Source: Euzebya rosea (GTDB taxonomy: Bacteria; Actinomycetota; Nitriliruptoria; Euzebyales; Euzebyaceae). From it: a DNA stretch of 64,000 nt. The translations under genes and the position numbers were made by a program. Below, in pieces: positions 49,169 through 59,328 of this stretch (positions within the stretch are counted from its first letter, which is position 1; each line of letters starts with the position of its first letter). The notes beneath the pieces were generated by a model, which worked only from the letters and a program-made list of their open reading frames with translations, was not told where the DNA came from and made no database searches. The stretch covers positions 62,001 through 126,000 of the forward strand of contig NZ_PGDQ01000007.1 of assembly GCF_003073135.1 (NCBI RefSeq). The letters are read 5' to 3'.

Positions 49169-50560
49169 TCAGGTCCTTCCCATGTTTCGTGACGATCGTG
49201 TTTCGGCCGTGGCGCCGTGCAGCAGGACCGTCGCGGCCAGCAGGGCGAACGGCCCCCACACGCGCCCCTCGGCGGTCCCGTGCAGGACGACGTCGGCGAT
49301 CCCCCCGCTCGCCAGCGCCGTGGCGACGAGCGTCCGGGACGTGCCGGGCAGCGGACGGGCAGCGGACAGACGCACCAGCCGCGTCGTGGGCCCGCTGACC
49401 ACGGCGATCAGGGCGACGGTGACGGCCAGGGCGGCGACCATCTGGACGGGGTGGACCAGCCACCAGGTCGTGGTCAGGGGTTCGACGGCCAGCACGGCGT
49501 CGATGACGGGCAGGACGAGGCGAACGGCCAGCGCCACGAGGACGACCAGCCCGGTCATGTGCCACAGGTACACCGCCATGCTCCACCTGCCGGCGGCCTC
49601 CAGGACCCGACGACGAGGCGCAGTCCGGCCGAGCCACCCCTCGAGGCGCGGCCCGACCGACAGGGCCATGCAGGCGTAGGAGAGGCCATGGACCGCGAGC
49701 AGCAGGCTCGGCGGGGAGTTGTTGGACCTCGCCGCGTCGGTGACGCCGACGACGGGCACGGGGTAGCCGGCCACGACGACCAGCCCGAACGCCACCAGCA
49801 GCGCTGCGGCGCCGGCCCGCCACAGTCCTCGGGTGTCGAGCGATCCCAGCCCGACGGCGACCCCGATGGTGGAGGGAATCATCCAGACGATGGGGAAGTT
49901 CAGCCAGCCGGCGAACGGCACGCCTGCGAGGTGCAGGGAGTCGACGGCTGCCGCAGCGAGGAGGAGCGCGGCGACCGGCCGGACGACCCCGTGTCGTTGG
50001 ACCATGCCAACCGCCGTCGGCAGGAGCGCCTGCACGAGCAGGTAGACCGCGAGGAACCACAACGGCACCAGGGCGGCCTGGGACGCCACCCCGACCATGT
50101 CGACACCGAAGCTCCCACCGAGGGGGGGACCGCCGATCGTCCAGAGGGCCAGCAGCGGCAGGGTCGGCACGACAAGCTGGCGGGCTCGCCCTGCGACATG
50201 GTCCCGCCAGACGTCGCCGAAGGCCGGCCGGTGGGCCGACCCCGGCGACCCGAGCGCGTCGGCCAGGCGTGGCGCCGCGACGACGGCGCCGACGGCGAAG
50301 AAGCAGGCCATGACCTGGACGACCCAGGTGACGGGGTGGGTCCAGGGGGCGATGTCGAGCAGGGCCGACACGGTGAGGTCGTCGCCCCGCAGGACCACCA
50401 CGGCGATCAGGTAGTGGCCGAGGACGACCACGAGGAGGGAGGCGGCCCGGACGGCGTCGACCCAGCGGAGTCGAGTGGTCGGTCGGGGGTCAGTGGTCGC
50501 CTCGTGGCGAGTGGACGGGGTGGCTGTGGCGGCCGGCTGGAGCGACTCGGTCGTTGACAT
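49169..50560 (-). CDS. Acyltransferase family 3 membrane protein
   Basis: A 463-residue membrane protein with about ten helices. RLRWVDAVRAASLLVVVLGHYLI near the N-terminus holds the family-3 His (with Arg-Asp) that is essential in OafA-like O-acyltransferases. A central GMVQRHGV loop and C-terminal helices follow. It could acetylate a wall or surface glycan from the outside. ATG 50560. It is 26 bases upstream of the peptidase gene on the same strand, so an operon is possible. GC hairpins lie upstream, between it and the DHH gene. Confidence 0.85.
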   Translation of the reverse strand: MSTTESLQPAATATPSTRHEATTDPRPTTRLRWVDAVRAASLLVVVLGHYLIAVVVLRGDDLTVSALLDIAPWTHPVTWVVQVMACFFAVGAVVAAPRLADALGSPGSAHRPAFGDVWRDHVAGRARQLVVPTLPLLALWTIGGPPLGGSFGVDMVGVASQAALVPLWFLAVYLLVQALLPTAVGMVQRHGVVRPVAALLLAAAAVDSLHLAGVPFAGWLNFPIVWMIPSTIGVAVGLGSLDTRGLWRAGAAALLVAFGLVVVAGYPVPVVGVTDAARSNNSPPSLLLAVHGLSYACMALSVGPRLEGWLGRTAPRRRVLEAAGRWSMAVYLWHMTGLVVLVALAVRLVLPVIDAVLAVEPLTTTWWLVHPVQMVAALAVTVALIAVVSGPTTRLVRLSAARPLPGTSRTLVATALASGGIADVVLHGTAEGRVWGPFALLAATVLLHGATAETRSSRNMGRT

Positions 50561-50638
50561 GACCCGAGCGTCGCCCGCGGGGCTGCCGGGCGAATCGGGG
50601 GCAGCCCCCGTATCGTCCCCGACCCACCCCGGGGTCGT

Positions 50639-50656
50639 CTCGGGGTCACCCCCGAG
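50639..50656 (-). terminator. Hairpin downstream of the DHH gene
   Basis: CTCGGGG-TCAC-CCCCGAG is a perfect 7-bp stem with a 4-base loop, 12 bases past the DHH stop. No T-run follows. A second hairpin, CGGGGGC-A-GCCCCCG, is at 50596-50610. Rho-independent activity is uncertain. Confidence 0.4.
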
Positions 50657-50667
50657 TGGTCAGCCGG

Positions 50668-51597
50668 TCAGGCGGGGACGACCGCGCCGTTGAGGGCGTC
50701 GACGATCGTGTCCAGCGTCGCCACGGCGTCCTCGTGGGCGACCTGGCAGGTGCCGGCGTTGCGGTGACCGCCGCCGCCGTGGGCCAGCATCAGGTCGCCG
50801 ATGGACACGTCGTTGGTGCGGTTCAGGATCGACTTTCCGACGGCGAGCACCGTGTTCTGCTGGCCCTTGCCCCACAGCACGTGCACGGAGACGGTCGTGT
50901 CGGGGAAGAGGGCGTAGATCATGAAGCGGTTGCCGGCGTGGATGGTCTCCTCCTGCCGGAGGTCCAGCACGGCCACCTCGCCACGCACCGTCGTGCAACG
51001 CCGCAGCTGGTCGGCGAATGCCTCGGCCTGCTCGGTGTACAGCTCGACGCGTTCGGCCACGTCGGGGAGCTGCAGGATCTGCTCGATGGTCAGCTCGCGG
51101 CAGGCGCCGATCAGCTCCATCATCAGCTGGTAGTTGCTGATCCGGAAGGTGCGGAAGCGACCCAGGCCGGTCCGGGCATCCATCAGGTAGTTGAGGAGCG
51201 TCCAGCCCGTGGGATGCAGGATCTCCTCCAGGGAGTACTGGGCCGAGTCGGCCTGGTCGACGGCGCGCATCATCTCCCCGCTGATCCGCGGGAAGGCGTC
51301 GGTGCCGCCGTAGTGGTCGAAGACCACACGAGCTGCCGACGGGGCATCCGGGTCGATGATGTGGTTGGCCCGGTCACCCACCCGTCGGGTCTCCGACAGG
51401 TGGTGGTCGAAGACGAGGTGTGCCCCCTCGACGAAGGGCAGGTTGGTGGTGATGTCCCGGTCGGTGATCTCCACCACGCCGTCCTGCATGTCCTTGGGAT
51501 GGACGAAGAGGATGTCGTCGATCAGGCCGAGCTCCTCCAGGAGCGCGGCGCACACGAGGCCGTCGAAGTCCGAACGGGTGACGAGGCGGTAGGACAT
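50668..51597 (-). CDS. DHH/DHHA1 family phosphoesterase
   Basis: A 309-residue enzyme of the DHH superfamily. The Mn-binding motifs are SDFDG (9-13) and FDHH (63-66), and the C-terminal DHHA1 substrate loop is GGGGHRNAG. Members cleave nanoRNA, pAp, c-di-AMP or polyphosphate. The usual c-di-AMP phosphodiesterase is longer and this one lacks GGDEF or PAS parts, so exopolyphosphatase-like or nanoRNase activity is possible. ATG 51597 is used. It lies 76 bases downstream of the WS/DGAT gene on the same strand. Confidence 0.88.
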   Translation of the reverse strand: MSYRLVTRSDFDGLVCAALLEELGLIDDILFVHPKDMQDGVVEITDRDITTNLPFVEGAHLVFDHHLSETRRVGDRANHIIDPDAPSAARVVFDHYGGTDAFPRISGEMMRAVDQADSAQYSLEEILHPTGWTLLNYLMDARTGLGRFRTFRISNYQLMMELIGACRELTIEQILQLPDVAERVELYTEQAEAFADQLRRCTTVRGEVAVLDLRQEETIHAGNRFMIYALFPDTTVSVHVLWGKGQQNTVLAVGKSILNRTNDVSIGDLMLAHGGGGHRNAGTCQVAHEDAVATLDTIVDALNGAVVPA

Positions 51598-51673
51598 TGG
51601 GGTTGGGCACCAGTGGTCGGGGTCCGGTCGTCCTTCCAGTCGGCAAGCTCGGTCCGGCCCTTAGCCCGCGTGC

Positions 51674-53098
51674 TCAACCCTCCAGCAGCGCCGCCATCTC
51701 CGCCATCTCCGCGGTGAAGTCGTCGGCCATCTCCCAGAGGTCGGGCACCATGTCGCGGTCGGCGACCAGGCCGAACTGCAGCTCGTCGCGGTAGCTGAAC
51801 AGGGTCACGTTCAGGCCCATGCCGTCGTAGATCGCCGACACCGGGAAGATGCCTTCCATCCGGGCCCCTCCCAGGTACAGCGGCACGGGTGGGCCCGGGA
51901 CGTTGGAGACGACGACGTTGAACGGGGTGCGCATGTGGTCGGCCCAGCCCAGCCTGGCGATGGTCCTGGCCGCGCTGGCCGCGAGCGCCGGGGACGCGAA
52001 CTGGGTGAAGTCCCGCAGGACGCTGGCCGGGACGGCGTTGCCGCCCTTGGCCACGTCCATGGACGACGACGCGCTCCGCAGGCGATCCTCCACATCCGGG
52101 ACGTCGGTCGGCAGCAGGGCGATGAGGGCGTTGACCTGGTTCCCGGCGTCGCCCTTCTGGTCGGAGGTCCGCATCGAGATCGGCACCATCGCCTGGAGGG
52201 CCTGGTCCCCCAGCGCATCGTGGCGGGCCAGCCAGCGGCGCAGCGCACCGGCGGTCAGCGCCATGACCACGTCGTTGACCTTGCAGTCGTAGGCGTCCTT
52301 GAGCCGCTTGATGTCCTTGAGGGGCATCGAGGCGTAGGCCCACCGGCGGTGGGGCGAGATCGTCCCGTTGAACGGTGAGGGCGGTGCCTGGAGGTGCGGT
52401 TTGCCCAGCAACCCCTCCCCCATGCGGGACCGCATCCTCGACGGCGCGGCCTGCTCGGCCATCCTGCCCAGCAGCGGCAGGGCCCCGGCGGCACGAACGG
52501 CCATCCGGCCCGCCCGGCCGGGCAGCTTGACCAGGCCCTGCGCGGAACGCAGCAGCATCTCCGCGTCCGACGGGGGTCGTTCGCCCTTCATGGCCTCGCG
52601 GTGCCCCGGCACCGGTGGCGTGGGCTCGAGGTCGAAGACGACGCCGAGGATGTCCACGCCCGAGACGCCGTCGATCGTCGCGTGGTGGTTCTTGCTGTAG
52701 ATGGCGACCATCCCGTCGGCCATGCCCTCGATGACGTAGGTCTCCCACAGCGGCCGCGACCGGTCCAGCGGGCGGGCGTGGATCCGCGCGACGATGTCGG
52801 CCAGCGTGCGGGCGTCACCGGGCGGCGGCACCGCGATCCGCCGGACGTGGTACTCCAGGTCGAACTCGGGATCGTCGATCCAGTACGGGTGGTCGAGCCC
52901 CATCGGCGTGGTCACGAGCCGCCAGCGAAAAGGCGGGAGCAGGTGCAGCCGGTTGCGGTACACGTCCATCACGGTCTCGTGGGTGAACCCACCCTCGGCC
53001 GTGGACGGATCCACGAAGACGACCGATCCAACGTGGAGCGGGGTGTTGGGACGCTCGAGGTTGAGGAACATCGCGTCGAGTCCGCTGAGCTGCCGCAT
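51674..53098 (-). CDS. Wax ester synthase/diacylglycerol acyltransferase (WS/DGAT)
   Basis: A 474-residue enzyme forming wax esters or triacylglycerol from acyl-CoA. The catalytic motif is HHATIDG (138-144), the HHxxxDG signature with both His and Asp. Other parts are LSGLDAMFLNLERPNTPLHVG at the N-terminus and a NVPGPP loop near residue 405. Such enzymes store lipid in Actinobacteria. ATG 53098, with GAAGGA before it, is chosen over an earlier GTG/ATG because the family starts at this point. Confidence 0.93.
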   Translation of the reverse strand: MRQLSGLDAMFLNLERPNTPLHVGSVVFVDPSTAEGGFTHETVMDVYRNRLHLLPPFRWRLVTTPMGLDHPYWIDDPEFDLEYHVRRIAVPPPGDARTLADIVARIHARPLDRSRPLWETYVIEGMADGMVAIYSKNHHATIDGVSGVDILGVVFDLEPTPPVPGHREAMKGERPPSDAEMLLRSAQGLVKLPGRAGRMAVRAAGALPLLGRMAEQAAPSRMRSRMGEGLLGKPHLQAPPSPFNGTISPHRRWAYASMPLKDIKRLKDAYDCKVNDVVMALTAGALRRWLARHDALGDQALQAMVPISMRTSDQKGDAGNQVNALIALLPTDVPDVEDRLRSASSSMDVAKGGNAVPASVLRDFTQFASPALAASAARTIARLGWADHMRTPFNVVVSNVPGPPVPLYLGGARMEGIFPVSAIYDGMGLNVTLFSYRDELQFGLVADRDMVPDLWEMADDFTAEMAEMAALLEG

Positions 53099-53176
53099 GG
53101 AGTGGTCCTTCGTCGAGACGGGCGGATCACCGCACACTATCCCCCACACCCCGGACAGGCGGGTGGATCGACGCCT

Positions 53177-54859
53177 TCAGGGTCGCCCGGGCCCCTTGGT
53201 CGGCTCGGCCTCCGCTGCGGACCTCGGTTCGCCCAGCAGGTGGCCCTGCGCCAGCGACACCCCGAGGTCCTCCAGCACGGCCAGCTCCTCGACTCGCTCC
53301 ACACCTTCTGCGATGACCTGCGCACCCAGCTCCTCGGCGAACCCGCGCACGCCGGAGATCAGGGCCTGGCGTGCCCCGTCGGTGTCGACCTCCCGGATCC
53401 ATGCCTTGTCGAGCTTGACGAAGTCGGGTTCCAGCGCCAGCACGTGGGCCAGGCAGGCGTATCCCGAGCCGGCATCGTCGATGGACAGCCGTGGGCTCGA
53501 CGGCAGGTCCCTGAACGCCGTCAGCAGGCGGTCGTAGTCGTCGATGGGGTCGTGTTCGGTCAGCTCCAGCACGACCTGGCGGTCGGTTCGACCGAGGACG
53601 GCAGGCAACCGATGGTCGAGGATCACCGAGGGCGAGAGGTTCAGGGCCACCCACGCCGTCGTCGGAAGGGCTTCGGCCGCCCGGAGCTGCTGGGTGATCG
53701 CGGCGAGCTGCAGCTCGACGCCGACCCCGAGCAGGCCGGCGGACCGGAAGCGCGGCTCGGGCGGTTGTCCGTCCCGGAATCGGGTCAGCGCCTCGAAGCC
53801 CTCGACCGTACGCGTCTCGGTGCGCACGACCGGCTGGAACACCGAGGCGACGCCGTTGCCGGCCACCGCCGCCTCCAGCGCGTCCAGGTCGTGACGGGTC
53901 CGGGCCTCGGCGGACAGCAGCTCGCCGAACCGGGACGCGGCCGCGCGGGCCAGGCCGGCTGTGCCGGACAGGATCCTCGACCGCTCACGAGTCCCCCGCA
54001 GGCTGGCCGTCCCGAGGATCCCGATCGTCCGTCCGTCCTGGACGAGGGGTGCCGCGCACACGAGGGACGGAGCCCCTCCGATGACCGACGACAGGGCCAT
54101 CCCGCTGGCCGGCTCCACCCAGGGGCCCTCCCCCGCCTGTGCGCGAAGCGCACGATCGGCCTCCGGTGGGACCGGGGCTCCGGAGCTCAGGGAGACGCCG
54201 ACCGTCGACCCCGACAGGGCGATCACCCGGCCGCTGCCGGGCCCGACGAACCCCACGACGACCGCGAGGTCGACGTCGGGCAGGCCGAGCGCACGGCTGG
54301 TCGCCGTCCGCGCCACGTCGACCGACGTCGTGGCCCGCACCATCGCCGCCGAGGCGTCGATCAGCAGGTCCTGGTCACGAGCCCGGTCGGCCACGAGTGC
54401 CGCCAGGCGCCCGGCATGGTTGACATGTGACCGAACACGCGCCTTCAGCTCGACCGGGGTCATGTCCTTGTCCACGAAGTCGAGGGCGCCGGCGTCCAGT
54501 CCGGCGACACGCGAGTCGTGATCGGCACGTGCGCTGATCAGGATCACGGGGATCGTCCCGGTTTCGGTGGCCCGGCCGAGGTCCTCCAGCAGCTCGATCC
54601 CGTCGGCGTCCACCAGGTGGCGGTCGAGGACCACGACGGTGATTCCCCCGTCGTGGACGATCGCCAGCGCCTCCTCGATGGTGCCGGCCACGACGACGTC
54701 CCACGAGTCGTCGGCCAGGACCACCGAAAGGAGCGTCCGCACGGCGACGTCGTCGTCGACGACGAGCACGCGAGCGTGGATGGCATCCTCCTTGTCGACG
54801 GCCTCGTGCGTCGGCCCCGGGCCGGTCCGGCGGAACTGGCTGTTCTCGACTGTACGCAC
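53177..54859 (-). CDS. REC-GAF-EAL response regulator (c-di-GMP phosphodiesterase)
   Basis: A 560-residue signalling protein. A receiver domain covers about 28-145, with Asp79 the probable phosphate acceptor (VVVLDRHL) and a K in VDKDMTP. A GAF-like domain spans about 170-310. The EAL domain starts about 325, with EGFEALTRF holding the EAL motif near residue 355. LNLSPS, ELTEHDP, DDAGSGY, KLDKAW and EGVE follow, so the metal and catalytic residues look intact. GTG 54859 is used. It likely degrades c-di-GMP in response to phosphorylation. No histidine kinase is adjacent. Confidence 0.9.
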   Translation of the reverse strand: MRTVENSQFRRTGPGPTHEAVDKEDAIHARVLVVDDDVAVRTLLSVVLADDSWDVVVAGTIEEALAIVHDGGITVVVLDRHLVDADGIELLEDLGRATETGTIPVILISARADHDSRVAGLDAGALDFVDKDMTPVELKARVRSHVNHAGRLAALVADRARDQDLLIDASAAMVRATTSVDVARTATSRALGLPDVDLAVVVGFVGPGSGRVIALSGSTVGVSLSSGAPVPPEADRALRAQAGEGPWVEPASGMALSSVIGGAPSLVCAAPLVQDGRTIGILGTASLRGTRERSRILSGTAGLARAAASRFGELLSAEARTRHDLDALEAAVAGNGVASVFQPVVRTETRTVEGFEALTRFRDGQPPEPRFRSAGLLGVGVELQLAAITQQLRAAEALPTTAWVALNLSPSVILDHRLPAVLGRTDRQVVLELTEHDPIDDYDRLLTAFRDLPSSPRLSIDDAGSGYACLAHVLALEPDFVKLDKAWIREVDTDGARQALISGVRGFAEELGAQVIAEGVERVEELAVLEDLGVSLAQGHLLGEPRSAAEAEPTKGPGRP

Positions 54860-54949
54860 GCAGGCGGAACACGCAGCGTAGCCACGTCCGGTCTGATCCG
54901 ACTAGTGCGTGCTGCCACAGGCGTTCGGGCCACGTACCGTTCCAGCGCC

Positions 54950-57900
54950 ATGACCAGCGCAGCGACCGGGGCCGGAGGGGTGCCCGTGCAGGACCGCACG
55001 ACGTCCATCCCGACGCCGTCGCGGCCACCCGAGCTGCCCATCACCGACCGGGCCGACGAGATCGTCGCAGCCATCCGTGACCACCAGGTCGTCGTGCTCG
55101 CCGGTGAGACCGGGTCGGGCAAGAGCACCCAGCTTCCCAAGCTGTGCATCGAGGCGGGACGGGGCACCAACGGCCTCATCGGACACACCCAGCCGCGTCG
55201 CATCGCCGCACGGGCCGTGGCCGAACGCGTCGCGGAGGAGCTCGACAGCCGGGTCGGGGACCTCGTCGGCTACGCCGTTCGGTTCACCGACACGGTGTCG
55301 AAGCGCTCGGTGATCAAGGTCATGACCGACGGGATCCTCCTGAACGAGCTGCAGCGGGACCGCCAGCTCCGTGCCTACGACACGATCATCATCGACGAGG
55401 CCCACGAACGCGGGCTCAACATCGACTTCGTGCTCGGCTACCTCGCGCAGCTGCTCCCCACGCGCCCCGACCTGAAGCTGATCATCACGTCGGCCACCAT
55501 CGACACCGAACGCTTCGCGGCGCACTTCGCCACCGACGGCGTCCCGGCCCCCATCATCGAGGTGTCCGGCCGGACCTACCCGGTGGACGTGCGATACCGC
55601 CCGCTGGAGCACGCCGACAGCGACGGCAACGTGGCCGAGCTCGACCTCGTCGACGGCATCGTCGACGCGGTCAAGGAGCTGGTCGAGGAGGGCCCCGGGG
55701 ACATCCTGGTGTTCGCCAGCGGGGAACGCGACATCCGCGACGCCGCCGACGCGCTGGGCAAGGCCAAGCTGAAGGGCACCGAGATCCTCCCGCTGTACGC
55801 CCGCCTGTCCGCCGCGGAGCAGCACCGGGTCTTCAGCGGACACGAGGGTCGGCGGATCGTCATCGCGACCAACATCGCCGAGACCTCGCTGACCGTGCCG
55901 GGCATCCGCTACGTCGTGGATCCGGGACTCGCACGCATGTCGAGGTACAGCCGGCGGACGAAGGTCCAGCGCCTGCCGATCGAGAAGATCTCCCGGGCGT
56001 CGGCCAACCAGCGGTCGGGTCGGTGCGGCCGGCTGGGGCCGGGCGTGGCCATCCGCCTGTACGCGGAGGAGGACTTCGAGGCCCGCCCGGCGTTCACCGA
56101 ACCGGAGATCCTCCGTACCAACCTGGCGTCCGTCATCCTTCGCATGACCGCGATCGGGCTCGGCGACGTCGACGCCTTCCCGTTCCTCGAGGCGCCCGAT
56201 CGGCGCCAGGTGGCCGACGGTGTTGCCCTGCTGGAGGAGCTCGGCGCGATCGTGCCCGATCCCTCCGCCCCCGGCGGACGGGCCCTGACCCAGGTCGGCA
56301 CCCGGCTGGCCCGGTTGCCCGTCGACCCGCGGCTGGCCCGCATGGTCCTGGCGGCCGAGGAGGAGGGCTGCGTCCACGAGGTCATGGTCATCGCGTCGGG
56401 GCTGTCCATCCAGGACCCGCGCGAACGCCCGCAGGACAAGGCCCACACCGCCGAGCAGTACCACGCGCGCTTCGTCGAGCCGGGGTCGGACTTCCTGACA
56501 CTGCTGAACCTCTGGGATCACCTGCGCGACCAGCAGCACCAGCTGTCGGGCAACCAGTTCCGCAAGCGGTGCCGCCAGGAGTTCCTGCACTGGCTGCGAG
56601 TGCGCGAGTGGCAGGACGTCTACAGCCAGCTCAGGCGGATCGCCAAGGGCATGGGCATCGCCATCAGCAAGGACCCCGACAACCACGACGGGATCCACCG
56701 GTCGATGCTGGCCGGCCTGCTGTCCAACGTCGGTGTGCGCGACGGGGACAGCCGCGAGTACCTGGGCACCCGCACCACGCGGTTCGTGCTCGGCCGTCGG
56801 TCGGCGCTGGCGGACCACCCCCCGGGCTGGGTCGTGGCCGCCGAGCTCGTGGAGACCAACCGCCTGTGGGCCAGCATGGCCGCGGCGATCAGGCCGCGCT
56901 GGATCGAGGAGCTGGCAGGTGACCTCGTCACCCGCAGCCACTCCGATCCCGAGTGGAGCAGGGACCGGGCTGCCGCCACGACGCTGGAGAAGGTGGTGTT
57001 CCGGGGGTTGCCGATCGTGCAGGCACGACGGATCAACCTGGGACGCGTCGACCGGGGACGGGCCCGCGCCATGTTCATCGAGCACGCGCTCGTCAACGGG
57101 GACTGGGACCACAGCCACCGGTTCCTGGCGGCCAACGCCGAGACGGTCGCCCGAGTGCACGAGCTCGAGGCGCGGCTGCGGCGACCCGGCCTGCTGGCGC
57201 CCGAGGACGTCCTCGCCGATCACTACGACGCCCATGTGGGACCCGACGTCGTCAACGGCGCCTCCTTCGACAAGTGGTGGCGGGGGGTGTCGAAGGATCG
57301 GCCGCACCTCCTGGACGTCACCGTCGACCAGCTGCTCGCCGGTGGACAGGACAGCCTCGTGGACCTGTCGGCCTACCCCGACACCTGGGCGGTGGGCGGC
57401 AACGACCTGACGCTGGACTACGCCTACGACCCCGACGACCCGCAGGCCGACGGGGTCACGGTCGACATCCCCCTGGAGATGCTCCCGCGCATCCAGCCGG
57501 GACACTTCGACTGGCAGGTACCGGGACTCCGCCACGAGCTGGTTGTCGCGCTGATCCGGGCCCTTCCCAAGTCGCTGCGTCGTGCGCTGGTCCCCGCCCC
57601 GGACACCGCCACGCGGGCGCTGCAGCACATCGGCCCCGACGACGGTCCCCTGCTGCCCGCGCTCGCCCGTGAGCTGACCCGGTTGTCGGGCGTCACCATC
57701 ACCCCGGAGGCCTGGGCCGGCGCGCGGCTTCCCCCGCACCTGCGGATGCGGTACCGGATCGTCGGGGAGAAGGGGACCCTTGCCAGCGGGACCGACCTGT
57801 CGGCGCTGAAGGAAGGGGTGGCCAGCCACCTGCGCAACGCCGTCCGCAAGGCTGCCCCCTTCCCCGAACACCGAGGGCTGACGGACTGGACCTTCGGTGA

Positions 57901-58744
57901 GCTGCCGCGTGTCGTCGCCAACCGTGCGGGCGACGTCGAGGTCCGGGCGTACCCGACGCTGGTCGACGAAGGGACCACCGTCGGCGTCCGCAGCGTCGCC
58001 ACCGAGGCCGAGCAGGCGCGCGCCATGGCCGCGGGGACGCGACGGCTGCTGCGCCTCGCCCTGCCCTCGATGGTCCGGGTCGTCGCCGGCCAGCTGGACC
58101 AGCAGGAGAAGCTGCAGCTGACGATGGCGCCCCACCCCGACGTCCCGGCGGTGGTCGAGGACTGCCTGGACTGCGTCATCGACGCGATCGTCGAGGACGC
58201 CGGCGGGCCGGCCTGGACCGCAGAGGACTTCGCGGCCCTCCGCCAGGACGTGCGAGAACGTGCGCCCAGGCTGGTCGTCGTGACCGCCAAGGCGACCGCA
58301 CACATCGTCCAGCGCGCCGGGGTCGTCCGCGAACGGCTCCGCCAGCCGCTCCCGCCGTCCTTCGACGACGCCAAGCGCGACGTCGCCCAGCAGCTGGGAC
58401 GGATGGTCTACCCCGGGTTCGTGGCCCGCACCGGCGGTGCACGACTGCCGCACCTCGCGAGGTACCTGCAGGGCATGGTCGTCCGGCTGGAGACCATGGG
58501 CCGAAACCCCGACCGGGACGCCGACGGCATGGCGCTGGTGCGGGACCTCGAGGAGGAGCTCCGGTTGCTGGTCGACGTCCGCGGGCAGTCGTTGGACCCC
58601 GTGGCGGTGCAGGCCGTCCGCTGGCAGCTCGAGGAGCTGCGCATCAGCCTCTTCGCCCAGCAGGTCGGCACGGCGGAGCGGATCAGCGACGCGCGGGTCC
58701 GGCAACGCCTCCTCGACCTCCGGACGGGCAGGCCCCGATCCTGA
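54950..58744 (+). CDS. hrpA: ATP-dependent RNA helicase HrpA
   Basis: A 1264-residue DEAH-box helicase, close to the length of E. coli HrpA. Walker A is GETGSGKST at 52-60, the DEAH box is IIIDEAHERG near 145-154, SAT is in LIITSATID near 180, and QRSGRCGR is the motif VI near 360. HA2 and OB domains follow, then the C-terminal domain (DUF3418) that is found only in HrpA. It rescues stalled ribosomes and remodels RNA. ATG 54950 is used. The frame is open further upstream, but that part overlaps the EAL gene. Confidence 0.95.
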   Translation: MTSAATGAGGVPVQDRTTSIPTPSRPPELPITDRADEIVAAIRDHQVVVLAGETGSGKSTQLPKLCIEAGRGTNGLIGHTQPRRIAARAVAERVAEELDSRVGDLVGYAVRFTDTVSKRSVIKVMTDGILLNELQRDRQLRAYDTIIIDEAHERGLNIDFVLGYLAQLLPTRPDLKLIITSATIDTERFAAHFATDGVPAPIIEVSGRTYPVDVRYRPLEHADSDGNVAELDLVDGIVDAVKELVEEGPGDILVFASGERDIRDAADALGKAKLKGTEILPLYARLSAAEQHRVFSGHEGRRIVIATNIAETSLTVPGIRYVVDPGLARMSRYSRRTKVQRLPIEKISRASANQRSGRCGRLGPGVAIRLYAEEDFEARPAFTEPEILRTNLASVILRMTAIGLGDVDAFPFLEAPDRRQVADGVALLEELGAIVPDPSAPGGRALTQVGTRLARLPVDPRLARMVLAAEEEGCVHEVMVIASGLSIQDPRERPQDKAHTAEQYHARFVEPGSDFLTLLNLWDHLRDQQHQLSGNQFRKRCRQEFLHWLRVREWQDVYSQLRRIAKGMGIAISKDPDNHDGIHRSMLAGLLSNVGVRDGDSREYLGTRTTRFVLGRRSALADHPPGWVVAAELVETNRLWASMAAAIRPRWIEELAGDLVTRSHSDPEWSRDRAAATTLEKVVFRGLPIVQARRINLGRVDRGRARAMFIEHALVNGDWDHSHRFLAANAETVARVHELEARLRRPGLLAPEDVLADHYDAHVGPDVVNGASFDKWWRGVSKDRPHLLDVTVDQLLAGGQDSLVDLSAYPDTWAVGGNDLTLDYAYDPDDPQADGVTVDIPLEMLPRIQPGHFDWQVPGLRHELVVALIRALPKSLRRALVPAPDTATRALQHIGPDDGPLLPALARELTRLSGVTITPEAWAGARLPPHLRMRYRIVGEKGTLASGTDLSALKEGVASHLRNAVRKAAPFPEHRGLTDWTFGELPRVVANRAGDVEVRAYPTLVDEGTTVGVRSVATEAEQARAMAAGTRRLLRLALPSMVRVVAGQLDQQEKLQLTMAPHPDVPAVVEDCLDCVIDAIVEDAGGPAWTAEDFAALRQDVRERAPRLVVVTAKATAHIVQRAGVVRERLRQPLPPSFDDAKRDVAQQLGRMVYPGFVARTGGARLPHLARYLQGMVVRLETMGRNPDRDADGMALVRDLEEELRLLVDVRGQSLDPVAVQAVRWQLEELRISLFAQQVGTAERISDARVRQRLLDLRTGRPRS

Positions 58745-58764
58745 CGTCAGCGGACGAGGCTGCG

Positions 58765-59274
58765 ATGATGCGGCCCATGACCGTCGATGTGTTCGTAGAG
58801 ATCCCCGCAGGATCCCGCAACAAGTACGAGTGGGACCACGAGATCGGAGGGTTCCGGCTGGACCGGATGCTGTTCTCGGCCGTGCACTACCCCGGCGACT
58901 ACGGGTTCGTGCCGAACACCCTGTCGGGTGACGGCGACCCCCTCGACGCCCTGGTCCTGCTGGGCGTGCCGACCTTCCCGGGCTGCACGATCACCTCACG
59001 GATCGTCGGGGTGTTCGACATGGCCGACGACAAGGGTGAGGACGCCAAGCTGATCACCGTCGCCGAGGCCGACCCCCGCTGGCAGCACGTGCGGGATCTC
59101 GCCGACGTCCCCACGCACATCCTCGACGAGGTGCAGCACTTCTTCAGCATCTACAAGGACCTGGAGGGCAAGTCGGTCCGCATCGACGGGTTCCGCGACC
59201 GTACCGCCGCCCTGGAGCAGCTGGCCGAGGACCGCGAGCGGTTCGCGTCCCTGGGGCGCACGTCCGAGGGTTGA
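58765..59274 (+). CDS. ppa: Inorganic pyrophosphatase (family I)
   Basis: A 169-residue soluble hydrolase that splits PPi to two phosphates. FVEIPAGSRNKYEWDHEIGGFRLDR is the N-terminal active site, DGDPLDALVL supplies three metal-binding aspartates near residue 60-66, and YKDLEGK near the C-terminus holds the conserved Tyr-Lys. ATG 58765 is preferred because GAGG is five bases upstream; 58768 and 58777 are alternatives. It follows hrpA by 20 bases. Confidence 0.97.
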   Translation: MMRPMTVDVFVEIPAGSRNKYEWDHEIGGFRLDRMLFSAVHYPGDYGFVPNTLSGDGDPLDALVLLGVPTFPGCTITSRIVGVFDMADDKGEDAKLITVAEADPRWQHVRDLADVPTHILDEVQHFFSIYKDLEGKSVRIDGFRDRTAALEQLAEDRERFASLGRTSEG

Positions 59275-59328
59275 GTGTCCGGGGACCGGGCGTTCCGTGG
59301 TGACTGGCGAAGTGGCGTCGCGGTCGCG

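Noticed and set aside
54902-58705. 1267-codon frame antisense to hrpA
   Set aside because: It mirrors hrpA, has GC-driven composition and contains no recognisable domain.
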